From Desulfatitalea sp. BRH_c12 (lineage in GTDB: Bacteria; Desulfobacterota; Desulfobacteria; Desulfobacterales; Desulfosarcinaceae), in assembly GCA_000961655.1 (NCBI GenBank), contig LADR01000039.1:1-64000 (forward strand): a DNA stretch of 64,000 bases. Reading direction: 5' to 3'. Positions 16,756 through 26,025 of the stretch are shown here, one piece after another; position 1 is the first letter of the stretch; each line of letters starts with the position of its first letter. The position numbers and the translations under genes were made by a program. Below the pieces are notes generated by a model. That model was not told the origin of the DNA, searched no databases, and saw only the letters and a list, made by a program, of their open reading frames with translations.

Positions 16756-18186
16756 TCAGCAGTACCGTTTGCGTTTGCTGGACGGCAACACGCCCATCAT
16801 TTCACGGTATTTGGCTACCGTGCGCCGGGCAATGTCAATGTTTTCAGCTTTGAGCAGTTCGGCCATTTTGCTGTCGGAAAAGGGCTTGCGAGGATCTTCG
16901 GATTCAATCAGGTGCTTGATTTTAGCTTGGACACTGGCGGATGCAATGGCTTCGCCATGAACCCGTTTGATGGAGCTGTTGAAGAAATATTTGAGTTCGA
17001 AAATGCCCTGCGGCGTATAGGCGTATTTGTTGGTGGTCACCCGGCTGATCGTCGATTCATGCATGCCGATATCCTCGGCCACATCCCGCAATACCATGGG
17101 TTTCAACTGGGTGATGCCCTTGTCGAAAAATTCGCGCTGGTATTTAAGTATGCTCTCCATCACCTTGAAAATCGTTTTCTGGCGCTGATGGATGCTGCGG
17201 ATCAGCCATGCGGCCGAGCGCAGTTTGTCCTGGATGTAGTTGCGGGCGTTGCCGTTGACCTCTTTGTCGTGAGTGATGGCTTGTTTGTAAAAGGAATTTA
17301 CTTTCAGCTTGGGCAGGCCGTCATCATTGATCACAATGGCAAAATCATCTTCGGTCTTGTATACGTAGATGTCCGGGGTGATATATTGGGGTTCGTCATC
17401 GCTGAACTGCCGTCCGGGTTTGGGTTCCATGCGGGTGATGATCTCCACCGCGGCAATGACTTCCTCGATGGTGGTTTTCAATGACCGGCAAATGGCCTTG
17501 TAGTTCTTGTTTTCCAGATGATTCAGGTGGTGGGTGATAATGTCGGTGACCAATGTATTTTGCAGCCCCAGGTTGCGCGCCTGCAGCAGCAGGCATTCGG
17601 AGAGGTTGCGGGTACATACGCCGATGGGATCGAAGCTTTGCATCAAGAAAAGCACCTCTTCGATATCCTCCTCGGTGACACCGGCCTGCTCGGCCAGTTC
17701 CGCGGTGGTGGACAGCAAATAGCCGTCTTTGTCCAGATTGCCGATGATCAGGCTGCCGATGTGTTTTTCTTCGGGCGAGGGGGACGCCATCAACAATTGC
17801 CACAGAAGATGGTCGCTCAAGGACTCTTTGTGAGAGATGAAGGCCTCGTACTGCGGTGCGTCCCGATCTTCACTCTCGTGACGCACGCGGCCGGGCGAAT
17901 CCTCCATGTAATTGTTCCAGTCGAGATCGTTGTGGATCTTTTCATCGATAGAGATCTCTTTGGGCTTTTCGATCACCTGAAGTTGCGACTGTTCTTCCGG
18001 GCTGAGCTGGTCTCGGGAGACCGAATCCAGCGATTCTTCCAAGGTAGGGTTTTCCTCAAGTTCCTGTCGAATGGCATCCATCAGCTCCAATCGTGACAGC
18101 TGAAGCAGCTTGATCGCCATTTGAAGTTGAGGCGTCATGATCAGTTGCTGGGTCAGTTTGAGTTGCTGTCGCAGTTCGATAGCCAT
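16756..18186 (-). CDS. rpoN: RNA polymerase sigma-54 factor
   Basis: A 476-residue sigma-54 factor that directs RNA polymerase to -24/-12 promoters with AAA+ activators. The glutamine/leucine-rich activator-contact region I (MAIELRQQLKLTQQLIMTPQLQMAIKLLQLS) is complete, followed by an acidic region II, the core-binding domain, and the C-terminal RpoN box ARRTVAKYRE that reads the -24 element. It starts four bases after lptB, so both are likely co-transcribed with the LPS export genes. Confidence 0.98.
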   Translation of the reverse strand: MAIELRQQLKLTQQLIMTPQLQMAIKLLQLSRLELMDAIRQELEENPTLEESLDSVSRDQLSPEEQSQLQVIEKPKEISIDEKIHNDLDWNNYMEDSPGRVRHESEDRDAPQYEAFISHKESLSDHLLWQLLMASPSPEEKHIGSLIIGNLDKDGYLLSTTAELAEQAGVTEEDIEEVLFLMQSFDPIGVCTRNLSECLLLQARNLGLQNTLVTDIITHHLNHLENKNYKAICRSLKTTIEEVIAAVEIITRMEPKPGRQFSDDEPQYITPDIYVYKTEDDFAIVINDDGLPKLKVNSFYKQAITHDKEVNGNARNYIQDKLRSAAWLIRSIHQRQKTIFKVMESILKYQREFFDKGITQLKPMVLRDVAEDIGMHESTISRVTTNKYAYTPQGIFELKYFFNSSIKRVHGEAIASASVQAKIKHLIESEDPRKPFSDSKMAELLKAENIDIARRTVAKYREMMGVLPSSKRKRYC

Positions 18187-18189
18187 GAT

Positions 18190-18912
18190 TTACAACCTGA
18201 ATTCTTCTCCCAGATAGATGCGCCGGGCGATTTTGCTGTCCGCAATGGCTTGGGGCGCCCCTGATTCGATGATTTGACCATCTGCCAGGATAAACGCTTC
18301 GTCACATGCTTCCAGTGTTTCTCGGACATTGTGATCGGATATCAAGATACCGATGTTGCGATTTTTCAAATGTCCGATGATTTTTTTGATATCTGCCACC
18401 GCCAGCGGGTCGATACCGGCAAAAGGTTCGTCGAGCAAAATAAACGAAGGATTGGTCGCCAACGCACGGCTTATCTCTAGACGCCGCCTTTCCCCGCCGG
18501 AAAGCACACTGGCTTTTTGCTGCATCAAGTGCCGGATACCCAATTCTTCCAGCAGCGATTCGGCGCGTTTTCTGCGTTCGGCTCGGGTCATCGGCATGGT
18601 CTCCAGAATCGCCATGATGTTCTGCTCCACCGTCAGCTTGCGGAAGATGGACGCTTCCTGGGGCAGGTATCCTACCCCTTTGCGTGCCCGCACATACATG
18701 GGAAAGTGGGTGATATCCTCGTTGTTTAAAAGAATTTGGCCCGAATCCGGCCGGACCATGCCCACTGCCATGTAAAATGTGGTGGTCTTGCCGGCGCCGT
18801 TGGGCCCCAGCAGACCGGTGACCTGCCCTGAGGTGACCGTCAGGCTGACCGTTTTGACCACACGCCGGCCGTTGTAACTTTTTGCTATTTTATCGATGGC
18901 TAATGTTGCCAT
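18190..18912 (-). CDS. lptB: LPS export ABC transporter ATPase LptB
   Basis: A 240-residue cytoplasmic ATPase that with LptFG extracts lipopolysaccharide from the inner membrane. Walker A GPNGAGKT is at residues 36-43, the signature is LSGGERRRLEISRALA and Walker B is FILLDEPFAG, with the His switch in ISDHNVRE. lptF and lptG are not in the window. It lies between lptA and rpoN, the usual proteobacterial order. Confidence 0.97.
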   Translation of the reverse strand: MATLAIDKIAKSYNGRRVVKTVSLTVTSGQVTGLLGPNGAGKTTTFYMAVGMVRPDSGQILLNNEDITHFPMYVRARKGVGYLPQEASIFRKLTVEQNIMAILETMPMTRAERRKRAESLLEELGIRHLMQQKASVLSGGERRRLEISRALATNPSFILLDEPFAGIDPLAVADIKKIIGHLKNRNIGILISDHNVRETLEACDEAFILADGQIIESGAPQAIADSKIARRIYLGEEFRL

Positions 18913-18957
18913 TGTGTACCCATGTAATTGGAAGGCAGATATAACAGTTCGCCTATT

Positions 18958-19524
18958 TCAGTTCAAGCCCCTTTGCTCAGAGCGGATGATCATCTTGACC
19001 GGGCTTTGTTTGTCTCCGAGCATTTCGATCCGTCCACTGTCGCGGTAGAAGGTGATCACATTGCCTTCGGCGACATCCTCGCCACGGGTGACCTTGGTCC
19101 CGGGGCCCGAAAGTACCAGCTTTTGGTTTTTTGCAGTATAGATGGCCTTTGGACTTTCGGCAACCGCGTTGTCCATCACGATGCGCACGCTGCCGACCGC
19201 TTCGATTTTTTCGAAGTTGTCCGTACCGGCTTGCCCTTCAGTGCCGCTGCCGGATTTGTAAAAGAGTTTCAGGCGGTCGGCGGTGATGGTGGTTGCGCCT
19301 TGGACAACTTTGACATTGCCGCTGAACTCGGCATTGCGGCCATCGTTGTCGGTGATCAGGCGGTCGGAGGTAATATGGATCGGTTCCGCAGGTTTTTCCG
19401 TGGCGGGTTTGTCATCGGCGGCCAGTGCTTTGCCGCTGCACAGCAGGAAAAAAAACAGGAGCATCGCCGGAGCGGTCAACCCGGGACGGCGGTTGTTTAC
19501 GGTTTCAGATAACCGGTCGTTCAT
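18958..19524 (-). CDS. lptA: LPS periplasmic bridge protein LptA
   Basis: A 188-residue periplasmic protein with a signal peptide ending near GKALAADD, then an OstA/LptA beta-jellyroll (EPIHITSDRLITDNDGRNAEFSGNVKVVQG type repeats). LptA oligomers bridge LptC to LptD and guide LPS to the outer membrane. Its start overlaps the lptC end by 20 bp. Confidence 0.93.
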   Translation of the reverse strand: MNDRLSETVNNRRPGLTAPAMLLFFFLLCSGKALAADDKPATEKPAEPIHITSDRLITDNDGRNAEFSGNVKVVQGATTITADRLKLFYKSGSGTEGQAGTDNFEKIEAVGSVRIVMDNAVAESPKAIYTAKNQKLVLSGPGTKVTRGEDVAEGNVITFYRDSGRIEMLGDKQSPVKMIIRSEQRGLN

Positions 19525-20074
19525 TCAAGCGTCCTTTCACCCGGCCATCGAAGCTTGCCTGGTTGCGATCGAGGTCGTACGTCATCTGGTCAGCCTGTAA
19601 ATCGAATTGCCGGCTGGAAATGACCACCGGCGTGGTTGATTTCAGAATGCGATTTTCGTGGTCATACGCCAGCGACTCCGTTTTCAACTTATATCGGTCG
19701 TTGTGAACTTGAACATTACCACTGACCTGCATGTTGTTGCTGCGGGTGTTGAGCATCCCCTTTTCGGCAGTCAGCAGGACTTTTCCCCCATCATCCATAT
19801 AAAAAACCACGCTCGGTGAATTCAGAATCATGCGGGTGCCGCCTTCCTCCAACTGGGCCGATTCGGCATCCATTTCCCATTGCACTTTGCCGTCTTTGGT
19901 GGCGGTTTGATGCAGGCGCGCCAACGACATCACGGCATCTTTGGCAATATCGGGCAAAGGCAGGGGGGTTTGCTGCCGCTGCCGCAGTTGCAGAAAGAGA
20001 ACGGCCAATGCAACCAGACCGAGCAAAACCAGTATCGTCATTGCCAGCTTAAGGGCACGTTTGCGGTCAGTCAT
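19505..20074 (-). CDS. lptC: LPS export protein LptC
   Basis: A 189-residue protein anchored by one N-terminal helix (about residues 10-27) with a periplasmic jellyroll of the LptC/YrbK family. It receives LPS from LptBFG and hands it to LptA. It overlaps kdsC by 8 bp upstream and lptA downstream, so the three are tightly coupled. The sequence is poorly conserved in this family, but context and topology make the call firm. Confidence 0.9.
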   Translation of the reverse strand: MTDRKRALKLAMTILVLLGLVALAVLFLQLRQRQQTPLPLPDIAKDAVMSLARLHQTATKDGKVQWEMDAESAQLEEGGTRMILNSPSVVFYMDDGGKVLLTAEKGMLNTRSNNMQVSGNVQVHNDRYKLKTESLAYDHENRILKSTTPVVISSRQFDLQADQMTYDLDRNQASFDGRVKGRLNERPVI

Positions 20075-20588
20075 TGAACAATTTGTTGATCAGTTCTTCC
20101 CAGCGGCCTTGGGATTTTAGTATTGTTTCGCACACTTCGCGCACCGCGCCTCGGCCGCCGGGCGCGCGCGTTGTCATGTGGGCGCACTGGCGAACCAGCG
20201 CATGCGCATTGGCCACGGCCACGGCCAGTCCTACGCGGCGCATGATGGGTATGTCGGGAAGGTCGTCGCCTACAAAGGCGGTCGCCTGCGCGGCAATGCC
20301 CGTGCGTTCCTTGACTTTTTCAAGAACGGCGCGCTTGTCGCGGATACCGTCGAAGATCAGGTCGATACCTAGATTGTTGCAACGATGGCGCAATGCGCTG
20401 CCCGTGCGACCTGTTACTATGCCAACGTCAATTCCAGCTTCTTTGAGCAGACGGATACCTAGGCCATCTTTGACATCGAAAATTTTAAGCTGGTTTCCGT
20501 TGTCGTCATAAATGATTTGGCCGGGGGTCAGCACGCCGTCCACATCCAGCAACACCAATTTGATTTGTTGGAGTCTGGCGGCGGTCAT
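20067..20588 (-). CDS. kdsC: 3-deoxy-D-manno-octulosonate 8-phosphate phosphatase
   Basis: A 173-residue HAD-family phosphatase that releases Kdo from Kdo-8-phosphate. The nucleophile and general acid are Asp15 and Asp17 in LLDVDGVLTPG, motif II is GIVTGRTGS and motif IV is FVGDDLPDIPIM. It has the short, capless KdsC form. The ATG overlaps the kdsA stop by 4 bp. Confidence 0.96.
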   Translation of the reverse strand: MTAARLQQIKLVLLDVDGVLTPGQIIYDDNGNQLKIFDVKDGLGIRLLKEAGIDVGIVTGRTGSALRHRCNNLGIDLIFDGIRDKRAVLEKVKERTGIAAQATAFVGDDLPDIPIMRRVGLAVAVANAHALVRQCAHMTTRAPGGRGAVREVCETILKSQGRWEELINKLFND

Positions 20589-21421
20589 GGTGTGCCGGAT
20601 CCTGGTGTGAGAGCGCTGCGGATGGCCTTGAGCTGTACTAATAGGGGTTCAAGCGTGTCGGTGGGCAGCGAGTTGGGTCCGTCGCACAAGGCATGGTCGG
20701 GGTCGGGATGAACCTCCATGAATATGGCGTCGGCACCCGCGGCCACGGCCGCCCGCGCCAGGACAGGGGCATATTGACGCTGTCCGCCGGAGTGGGTGCC
20801 CGCACCGCCGGGCAGTTGGACACTGTGCGTGGCGTCGAAAATGACCGGATATCCGGTGGCCTGCATAATTGGAACGGAACGAAAGTCCACGACCAGATTG
20901 TTGTAGCCGAACATGGCACCGCGTTCGGTGAGCAGGATTTGCCGATTGCCGACCGAAGCCATTTTTTCGATGATGTTGGCGACATCCCAGGGAGCCAGGA
21001 ACTGTCCCTTTTTGATATTGATCGGCTTGCCGCTGCGGGCCACTTCCAGGATGAAATCGGTTTGACGGCACAGAAATGCCGGTACTTGAAGCACATCAAG
21101 CACCTGGGCCGCTTTTTCGATTTGATGGATGTCATGAACATCGGAGATCAGCGCTATGTCCAAATCGGCTTTGATCCGGGCCAGTGTCGCCAGTCCTTCA
21201 TCCACGCCGGGGCCTCGGTAAGCATCGATCGACGTCCGATTGGCTTTGTCGTAAGAGGCTTTGAAGATGAACGGAATTTGCAGTTTGCCGGTCAAATTCT
21301 TCAAGAAAGCCGCAGTCTGATAGGTCGTCTCGAAATCTTCGATAACACATGGCCCGGCGATAATCGCTAATGGCATGCCCTGGCCGATATTTAAACTGGC
21401 TACTTGTACGATCGTTTTCAT
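20585..21421 (-). CDS. kdsA: 3-deoxy-8-phosphooctulonate synthase
   Basis: A 278-residue enzyme that condenses phosphoenolpyruvate with arabinose 5-phosphate to Kdo-8-phosphate for LPS inner core. The TIM-barrel family blocks are clear: IIAGPCVIED near the start, FKASYDKANRTS, KKGQFLAPWD, and DATHSVQLPGG. It opens the LPS gene run on this strand. The start at 21421 has no strong ribosome site; an internal ATG sits at residue 16, immediately before the conserved core. Confidence 0.96.
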   Translation of the reverse strand: MKTIVQVASLNIGQGMPLAIIAGPCVIEDFETTYQTAAFLKNLTGKLQIPFIFKASYDKANRTSIDAYRGPGVDEGLATLARIKADLDIALISDVHDIHQIEKAAQVLDVLQVPAFLCRQTDFILEVARSGKPINIKKGQFLAPWDVANIIEKMASVGNRQILLTERGAMFGYNNLVVDFRSVPIMQATGYPVIFDATHSVQLPGGAGTHSGGQRQYAPVLARAAVAAGADAIFMEVHPDPDHALCDGPNSLPTDTLEPLLVQLKAIRSALTPGSGTP

Positions 21422-21522
21422 GGCAAAAATTTATCCCGACCCCCTTGAAAAGTCAAGCCGCGAAACTTTGCCTTGATTCGCAAATCCAGAGCTGGTATGG
21501 TTCGACGTTCATTTTTGCAAAG

Positions 21523-22911
21523 ATGGGGGGATATAAGGTATTGAATAATAAAAATAAATTTTCGGTGACACGGTTGCTGGTCATCCCGGTGGTGCTTGTT
21601 CTTGGGGTGTCGGTGTTTTTACTTGTGAAACGCATGGAAGGCACGCCGCCGACAATTGAATTGACTCTGGAATCACCCAACCTGGGCTTGAACCAGACCA
21701 TCCCGCTCAAAGTAGCGGACGCCAAGAGCGGACTGCGCGACGTGCAGGTGGTGTTGATCAAGGATGGTCAGGAAATCGCGCTGTTTTCCAAAACATACCC
21801 ATCAGCGGGGGTTTTTTCGGGTGGCGTGGTGCGCGAAGAAGACCTGCGGATAGAATTCGATGCCTCGGCCAAGGGTGTCATAGATGGTAAGGCCGTTTTA
21901 CGGTTGATGGTACGGGATTTTTCCTGGCGGGATTGGATGGGCGGCAACGAGAACCGGCAAGAGCTGGAAGTGGCGATCGACACCCGGCCGCCGGGGATCG
22001 ATGTGCTCAGCCGCGCCAATTACTTCGCCCAGGGCGGCGCCGGCCTGGTGGCGTATAAAGTATCCGAAGAGTGCCGGACCAGTGGCGTCACCATCGGCGA
22101 AACGTTTTATCCCGGATTCAAAAGCCCCTTCGGCAGTTCCGATATTTATCTGGCCATGATCGCCGTGGCATACCGCCAGGGCCCGGGCACGCCGGTGTAT
22201 GCGACTGCTGTAGACCTGGCCGGCAATCAGACCCGCGTCAGTCTGCCGCATCTGATCAATGCGCGTCGGTTCAAACAGGACAAAATCCCGTTGTCGGATA
22301 GTTTTCTGGACTGGAAGATGCCCGAGTTCGCCAACCAGGTCAGCGCGGGAGCGGGGGCGTCGAACGTGGACATTTTTCTTAAAGTCAATTCAGACCTGCG
22401 CAAGGCCAATTATGAAACGATCAAGCAACTGACCGCCAACCCCGATGGCCAGATCCATTGGGAGGGGGATTTCCTGCGTTTACCCGCAGCGGCCCCCAGG
22501 GCAGGCTTTGCCGACCATCGTTCTTATATTTATAAGGGTAAAAAAATTGACGAACAGACCCATATGGGCATCGATCTGGCTTCGCTGGAACAGGCATCCG
22601 TGCCCGCGGCCAACGCCGGTAAAGTGGTTTTTTCCGATACTCTTGGGATTTATGGCGGCACGATTCTGATCGACCATGGTCTGGGGTTGTTCAGCATGTA
22701 CTCCCATTTGAGCCAAATGATCGCCAGTCCGGGTCAGATGGTGAGCAAGGGGGAGACGATCGGCAAAACCGGGGTGTCCGGCCTGGCGGGCGGCGATCAT
22801 CTGCATTACAGCATGCTGGTGCATCAGACACTGATCAATCCGGTGGAATGGTGGGATTCGACATGGATCCGCAACAACATCAGCACCAAAATAGAAGCGG
22901 TGAAGCGATAG
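21523..22911 (+). CDS. M23 (LytM-type) metallopeptidase
   Basis: A 462-residue protein with one N-terminal membrane anchor (LLVIPVVLVLGVSVFLLV), a long periplasmic beta-rich region and a C-terminal peptidase M23 domain. Zinc ligands are visible in HMGIDLA and in HLHYSMLVH; a further catalytic histidine lies in MYSHLS. Such enzymes cut peptidoglycan cross-links. I placed the start at ATG 21523; a TTG at 21541 behind a G-rich stretch is possible. Longer in-frame starts would overlap the divergent kdsA gene and have no family support. Together with the DUF39 gene downstream (16-bp gap) it may form a transcript. Confidence 0.9.
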   Translation: MGGYKVLNNKNKFSVTRLLVIPVVLVLGVSVFLLVKRMEGTPPTIELTLESPNLGLNQTIPLKVADAKSGLRDVQVVLIKDGQEIALFSKTYPSAGVFSGGVVREEDLRIEFDASAKGVIDGKAVLRLMVRDFSWRDWMGGNENRQELEVAIDTRPPGIDVLSRANYFAQGGAGLVAYKVSEECRTSGVTIGETFYPGFKSPFGSSDIYLAMIAVAYRQGPGTPVYATAVDLAGNQTRVSLPHLINARRFKQDKIPLSDSFLDWKMPEFANQVSAGAGASNVDIFLKVNSDLRKANYETIKQLTANPDGQIHWEGDFLRLPAAAPRAGFADHRSYIYKGKKIDEQTHMGIDLASLEQASVPAANAGKVVFSDTLGIYGGTILIDHGLGLFSMYSHLSQMIASPGQMVSKGETIGKTGVSGLAGGDHLHYSMLVHQTLINPVEWWDSTWIRNNISTKIEAVKR

Positions 22912-22927
22912 CTGCAGGAGAATACAA

Positions 22928-24106
22928 ATGGCCCGGCCAGTGAAAAAAACCATTCAGGAGATCAATGCCCGGATCAAGAGCGGAGACGTTGTGGTGGTCA
23001 CCGCCGACGAGATGACCCGGATTGTCAAAGATAAAGGGGCCGCCGCCGCCGCCCGCGAGATCGATGTCGTGACCACCGGCACCTTCGCGCCGATGTGCTC
23101 GTCGGGTGCGATGATCAACTTCGGGCATAGCGTCCCAGGGATCAAAGCCTCGAGTGTGCTGCTCAACAATGTGCCGGCCTATGGCGGCCTGGCGGCCGTG
23201 GATTGTTATATCGGGGCTACGGAACCGTGTCTGGACGACCCCCTGAACAAAGTCTATCCGGGCGAGTTCATTTATGGGGGCGGTCATGTGATCCAAGACC
23301 TGGTCGCGGGTAAATCGGTTTATTTGAAAGCCACCGCCTATGGGACCGACTGTTACCCCAACCGTGCCGTGGACAAAAAGTTGACGCTGGCCGAGTTGCC
23401 CAATGCGGTGCTGTGCAATCCACGCAACGGCTATCAGAACTATAATGTTGCCGTCAATTCGACCAATAAGACCATTTACACCTACATGGGGACCCTGAAG
23501 CCCAAGATGGGCAATGCCAATTACTGCAGCGCCGGTGAACTGAGCCCTTTGTTCAATGATCCTTACTACCGCACGATCGGATTGGGCACGCGCATCTTTC
23601 TCGGCGGTGCGGTGGGGTATGTGACCTGGCACGGCACCCAGCACAAGCCCGCCGTGGCGCGCGCCCCCAACGGCACACCGTTGCGACCGGCCGGCACCAT
23701 GTGGGTCATGGGAGACATGAAACTGATGAGTCCGCGCTGGTTGGTCGGGGTCAGCATACAGGGCTATGGCTGCTCGATGGCCGTGGGCCTGGGTGTGCCG
23801 ATTCCCATTTTGGATGAAGAGATGGCGCGCTACGCGGGCGTATCCGACGATGAGATTTTTACCCAGGTGATCGATTATGGCGAAGCCTATCCAAACGGCC
23901 ATTCAGAGAGCCTGGCGCAGGTAAGCTACGCCGACCTTAAAAGCGGCGCCATTACCGTCCAGGGGCACACCATCCACACTGTACCGCTTTCAAGTATCGT
24001 CCGTGCACGGGAAATCGCCGGGAGCTTGAAGCGCTGGATCGAAAGTGGTGAATTCCTTTTGGGCGAGCCGCAATTTACGTTGCCGATGGAACATGTGGGC
24101 GGATGA
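22928..24106 (+). CDS. homocysteine biosynthesis protein (DUF39 family)
   Basis: A 392-residue protein of the HcyBio/DUF39 family (MA1821 type). In Methanosarcina and in Desulfovibrio, members are needed to make homocysteine from aspartate semialdehyde and sulfide without O-acylhomoserine, usually with a NIL/ferredoxin partner. Conserved parts include VVTTGTFAPMCSSGAMINFGH, a GGGHVIQDLV segment and the Cys in YGTDCYPN. This copy lacks the C-terminal CBS domains of some archaeal members, and no ferredoxin/NIL gene is beside it. AGGAG precedes the ATG. Confidence 0.88.
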   Translation: MARPVKKTIQEINARIKSGDVVVVTADEMTRIVKDKGAAAAAREIDVVTTGTFAPMCSSGAMINFGHSVPGIKASSVLLNNVPAYGGLAAVDCYIGATEPCLDDPLNKVYPGEFIYGGGHVIQDLVAGKSVYLKATAYGTDCYPNRAVDKKLTLAELPNAVLCNPRNGYQNYNVAVNSTNKTIYTYMGTLKPKMGNANYCSAGELSPLFNDPYYRTIGLGTRIFLGGAVGYVTWHGTQHKPAVARAPNGTPLRPAGTMWVMGDMKLMSPRWLVGVSIQGYGCSMAVGLGVPIPILDEEMARYAGVSDDEIFTQVIDYGEAYPNGHSESLAQVSYADLKSGAITVQGHTIHTVPLSSIVRAREIAGSLKRWIESGEFLLGEPQFTLPMEHVGG

Positions 24107-24185
24107 CTTTTTCCGTGATGCTTCCTTGGACGGCCTTGCCGCTGGGGACGCCCGGATGCGGAACAGCGATGCCAGGCCGGAGTCC

Positions 24186-24770
24186 ATGGAAAAAACCATT
24201 CGCTCATTCATCGCTTTTGAATTGCCGACGGCTTTTGCCCAATTGGCCGCCGAACTGCAAAACCATCTCAAGGCCCAGGGGCTGAAGCTGCGCTGGGTGC
24301 GTCCGCAGAACATTCATTTGACATTGAAGTTTTTGGGAGAGCTCCCTGTCGGCCAAATAGCTGACGTGAGCCAGGCCATGCAGCGGGCCGCCGGGGCAGT
24401 GGCGCCGTTTAGGATGCAGGTGCAGGGAATGGGTGTTTTTCCCGGTATGCGCAGTCCGCGGGTATTGTGGATCGGTCTTGGCGGAATGACGGATGCGCTT
24501 GCAACGTTGCATGGCAGGCTCGAAGACGCCTTGGCCGACTTGGCATTTCCTAAAGAGAAACGGGCCTACAAGGCGCATCTGACTTTGGCGCGCATCGATC
24601 GGGGGGTGGATGCGCGCAAGCTGCTGGCATGCATCGCGCAAAGCGGCCAATTCGCGCCCGAGATTTTTCAGGCCTCCGAGTTGATCCTTTTTAAAAGCGA
24701 TCTGCGGCCGCAAGGGGCGGTCTATAGCCCGTTGGCACGCGCGCCGCTGGGGGTGGCGTTACATGGGTAA
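24186..24770 (+). CDS. thpR: RNA 2',3'-cyclic phosphodiesterase (LigT-type)
   Basis: A 194-residue 2H phosphoesterase. The two catalytic H-x-T/S-x motifs are HLTLKFLG and HLTLARI, each placed as in the family. Members open 2',3'-cyclic phosphates on RNA ends, and some ligate 2'-5' tRNA halves in vitro. The ATG at 24186 gives the family start MEKTIRSFIAFELP; an upstream ATG at 24156 with a GGGGA site is possible. It lies 80 bp after the DUF39 gene. Confidence 0.92.
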   Translation: MEKTIRSFIAFELPTAFAQLAAELQNHLKAQGLKLRWVRPQNIHLTLKFLGELPVGQIADVSQAMQRAAGAVAPFRMQVQGMGVFPGMRSPRVLWIGLGGMTDALATLHGRLEDALADLAFPKEKRAYKAHLTLARIDRGVDARKLLACIAQSGQFAPEIFQASELILFKSDLRPQGAVYSPLARAPLGVALHG

Positions 24771-24773
24771 TTC

Positions 24774-24923
24774 GTTGATTCGGTCAATGGTCGATCCGTC
24801 GATTCGTGATCGAACATACAGCGATCGCGTTTTTTCTTTTTTCAGAAAATCACAAAGGTTCAACGATCCGGGCAATTTGCCAATGAGCCGATCGATCCGA
24901 CGAAAACGATTGAACGAATCAAC
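24774..24923. repeat. inverted repeat spanning the recA leader
   Basis: GTTGATTCGGTCAAT (24774-24788) matches the reverse complement of ATTGAACGAATCAAC (24909-24923) at 14 of 15 positions. Between them are further GATCG-rich pieces in mirrored order, and after them a degenerate TCCACGA tandem. The recA promoter must lie here; I could not find a known LexA box. Confidence 0.5.
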
Positions 24924-24965
24924 ACTCCAACAATCCACGAATCCACGAAGACGGAGGTCATCATC

Positions 24966-25997
24966 ATGAGTGCGACAGTAGATAGGACCAAAGCGATCGA
25001 TTCAGCCATGAGTCAGATCGAACGCCAGTTCGGCAAAGGAGCGATCATGAAGCTGGGCAGCCGGCCCATCGTGGATGTCCCGGTGATCTCCACCGGTTCG
25101 ATCGCCTTGGACCGGGCGCTGGGCGTGGGGGGATTTCCCCGTGGGCGGGTGATCGAGATCTATGGGCCGGAATCATCGGGCAAGACCACTTTGGCTTTGC
25201 ATGCGGTCGCCAATGCCCAGAAAAAAGGGGGCATCGCCGCCTTTATCGACGCCGAGCATGCCCTGGATACCAGTTACGCCAAACACCTGGGCGTCAACTG
25301 CGATGAATTGCTGGTTTCGCAGCCAGACACAGGCGAGCAGGCCCTGGAAATCGCCGACATGCTGCTGCGCAGTGGCGCCATTGATGTGATGGTCATCGAT
25401 TCGGTGGCAGCGTTGGTTCCGCGCGCCGAGATCGAGGGCGAAATGGGCGACTCCCATATGGGGTTGCAAGCGCGTCTGATGTCACAGGCTTTACGGAAAT
25501 TGACCGGTACTATCGGCAAAACCAATACCTGCCTTATATTCATAAATCAGATCCGCATGAAGATCGGCGTGGTTTTCGGCAACCCGGAAACCACGACGGG
25601 CGGCAATGCGCTGAAATTCTATGCCTCCGTGCGCCTGGACATCCGGCGCATAGGGTCAATCAAAAACGGTCAGGACGTGGTCGGCAATCGTACGCGCGTC
25701 AAGGTGGTCAAAAATAAAATGGCGCCGCCCTTCAAAGAGGCTGAATTCGATGTCATGTATGGTGAAGGCATCTCCCGGGTGGGCGATCTGCTGGATATCG
25801 GCGTGGAGGCCGGCATTATCGATAAAAGCGGTGCATGGTACTCTTACAGTGGTGAACGCATCGGTCAAGGCCGTGAGAACGTGAAGACCTTTCTTACGGA
25901 TAATCCGGATATGTTCGCCGCCATTGAAGAGAAGGTGCGCAGCTCGGTAGGTATCGTCAAGAAGAGCGAAGAGGCTGTCACGGAACCCGAAGAGTAG
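24966..25997 (+). CDS. recA: recombinase RecA
   Basis: A 343-residue ATPase that coats single-stranded DNA for homologous recombination and stimulates LexA self-cleavage. Walker A GPESSGKT is at residues 67-74, the catalytic Glu is in FIDAEHALD, Walker B is [12 protein letters not shown], and the DNA-binding loops L1 ([14 protein letters not shown]) and L2 ([15 protein letters not shown]) are intact. It ends with the usual acidic tail. GGAGG precedes the ATG. No recX follows; alaS is next, as in many bacteria. Confidence 0.99.
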   Translation: MSATVDRTKAIDSAMSQIERQFGKGAIMKLGSRPIVDVPVISTGSIALDRALGVGGFPRGRVIEIYGPESSGKTTLALHAVANAQKKGGIAAFIDAEHALDTSYAKHLGVNCDELLVSQPDTGEQALEIADMLLRSGAIDVMVIDSVAALVPRAEIEGEMGDSHMGLQARLMSQALRKLTGTIGKTNTCLIFINQIRMKIGVVFGNPETTTGGNALKFYASVRLDIRRIGSIKNGQDVVGNRTRVKVVKNKMAPPFKEAEFDVMYGEGISRVGDLLDIGVEAGIIDKSGAWYSYSGERIGQGRENVKTFLTDNPDMFAAIEEKVRSSVGIVKKSEEAVTEPEE

Positions 25998-26025
25998 CGG
26001 CTTAGGTAAGCCAATGGAGCAGGCA

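Noticed and set aside
16756-18186. Sigma-54 (-24/-12) promoters in the window
   Set aside because: No TGGCAC-N5-TTGC match was found in a plausible intergenic position by eye; a matrix scan would be needed.
22880-23902. A 340-codon ORF antisense to the DUF39 gene
   Set aside because: High-GC coding regions leave long open frames on the other strand. The DUF39 frame has a ribosome site and recognised motifs; the antisense product is His/Arg-rich and matches nothing I know.
24770-24965. LexA (SOS) box before recA
   Set aside because: I looked for CTGT-N8-ACAG and GAAC-N4-GTTC patterns and found none; the group's LexA site may differ.
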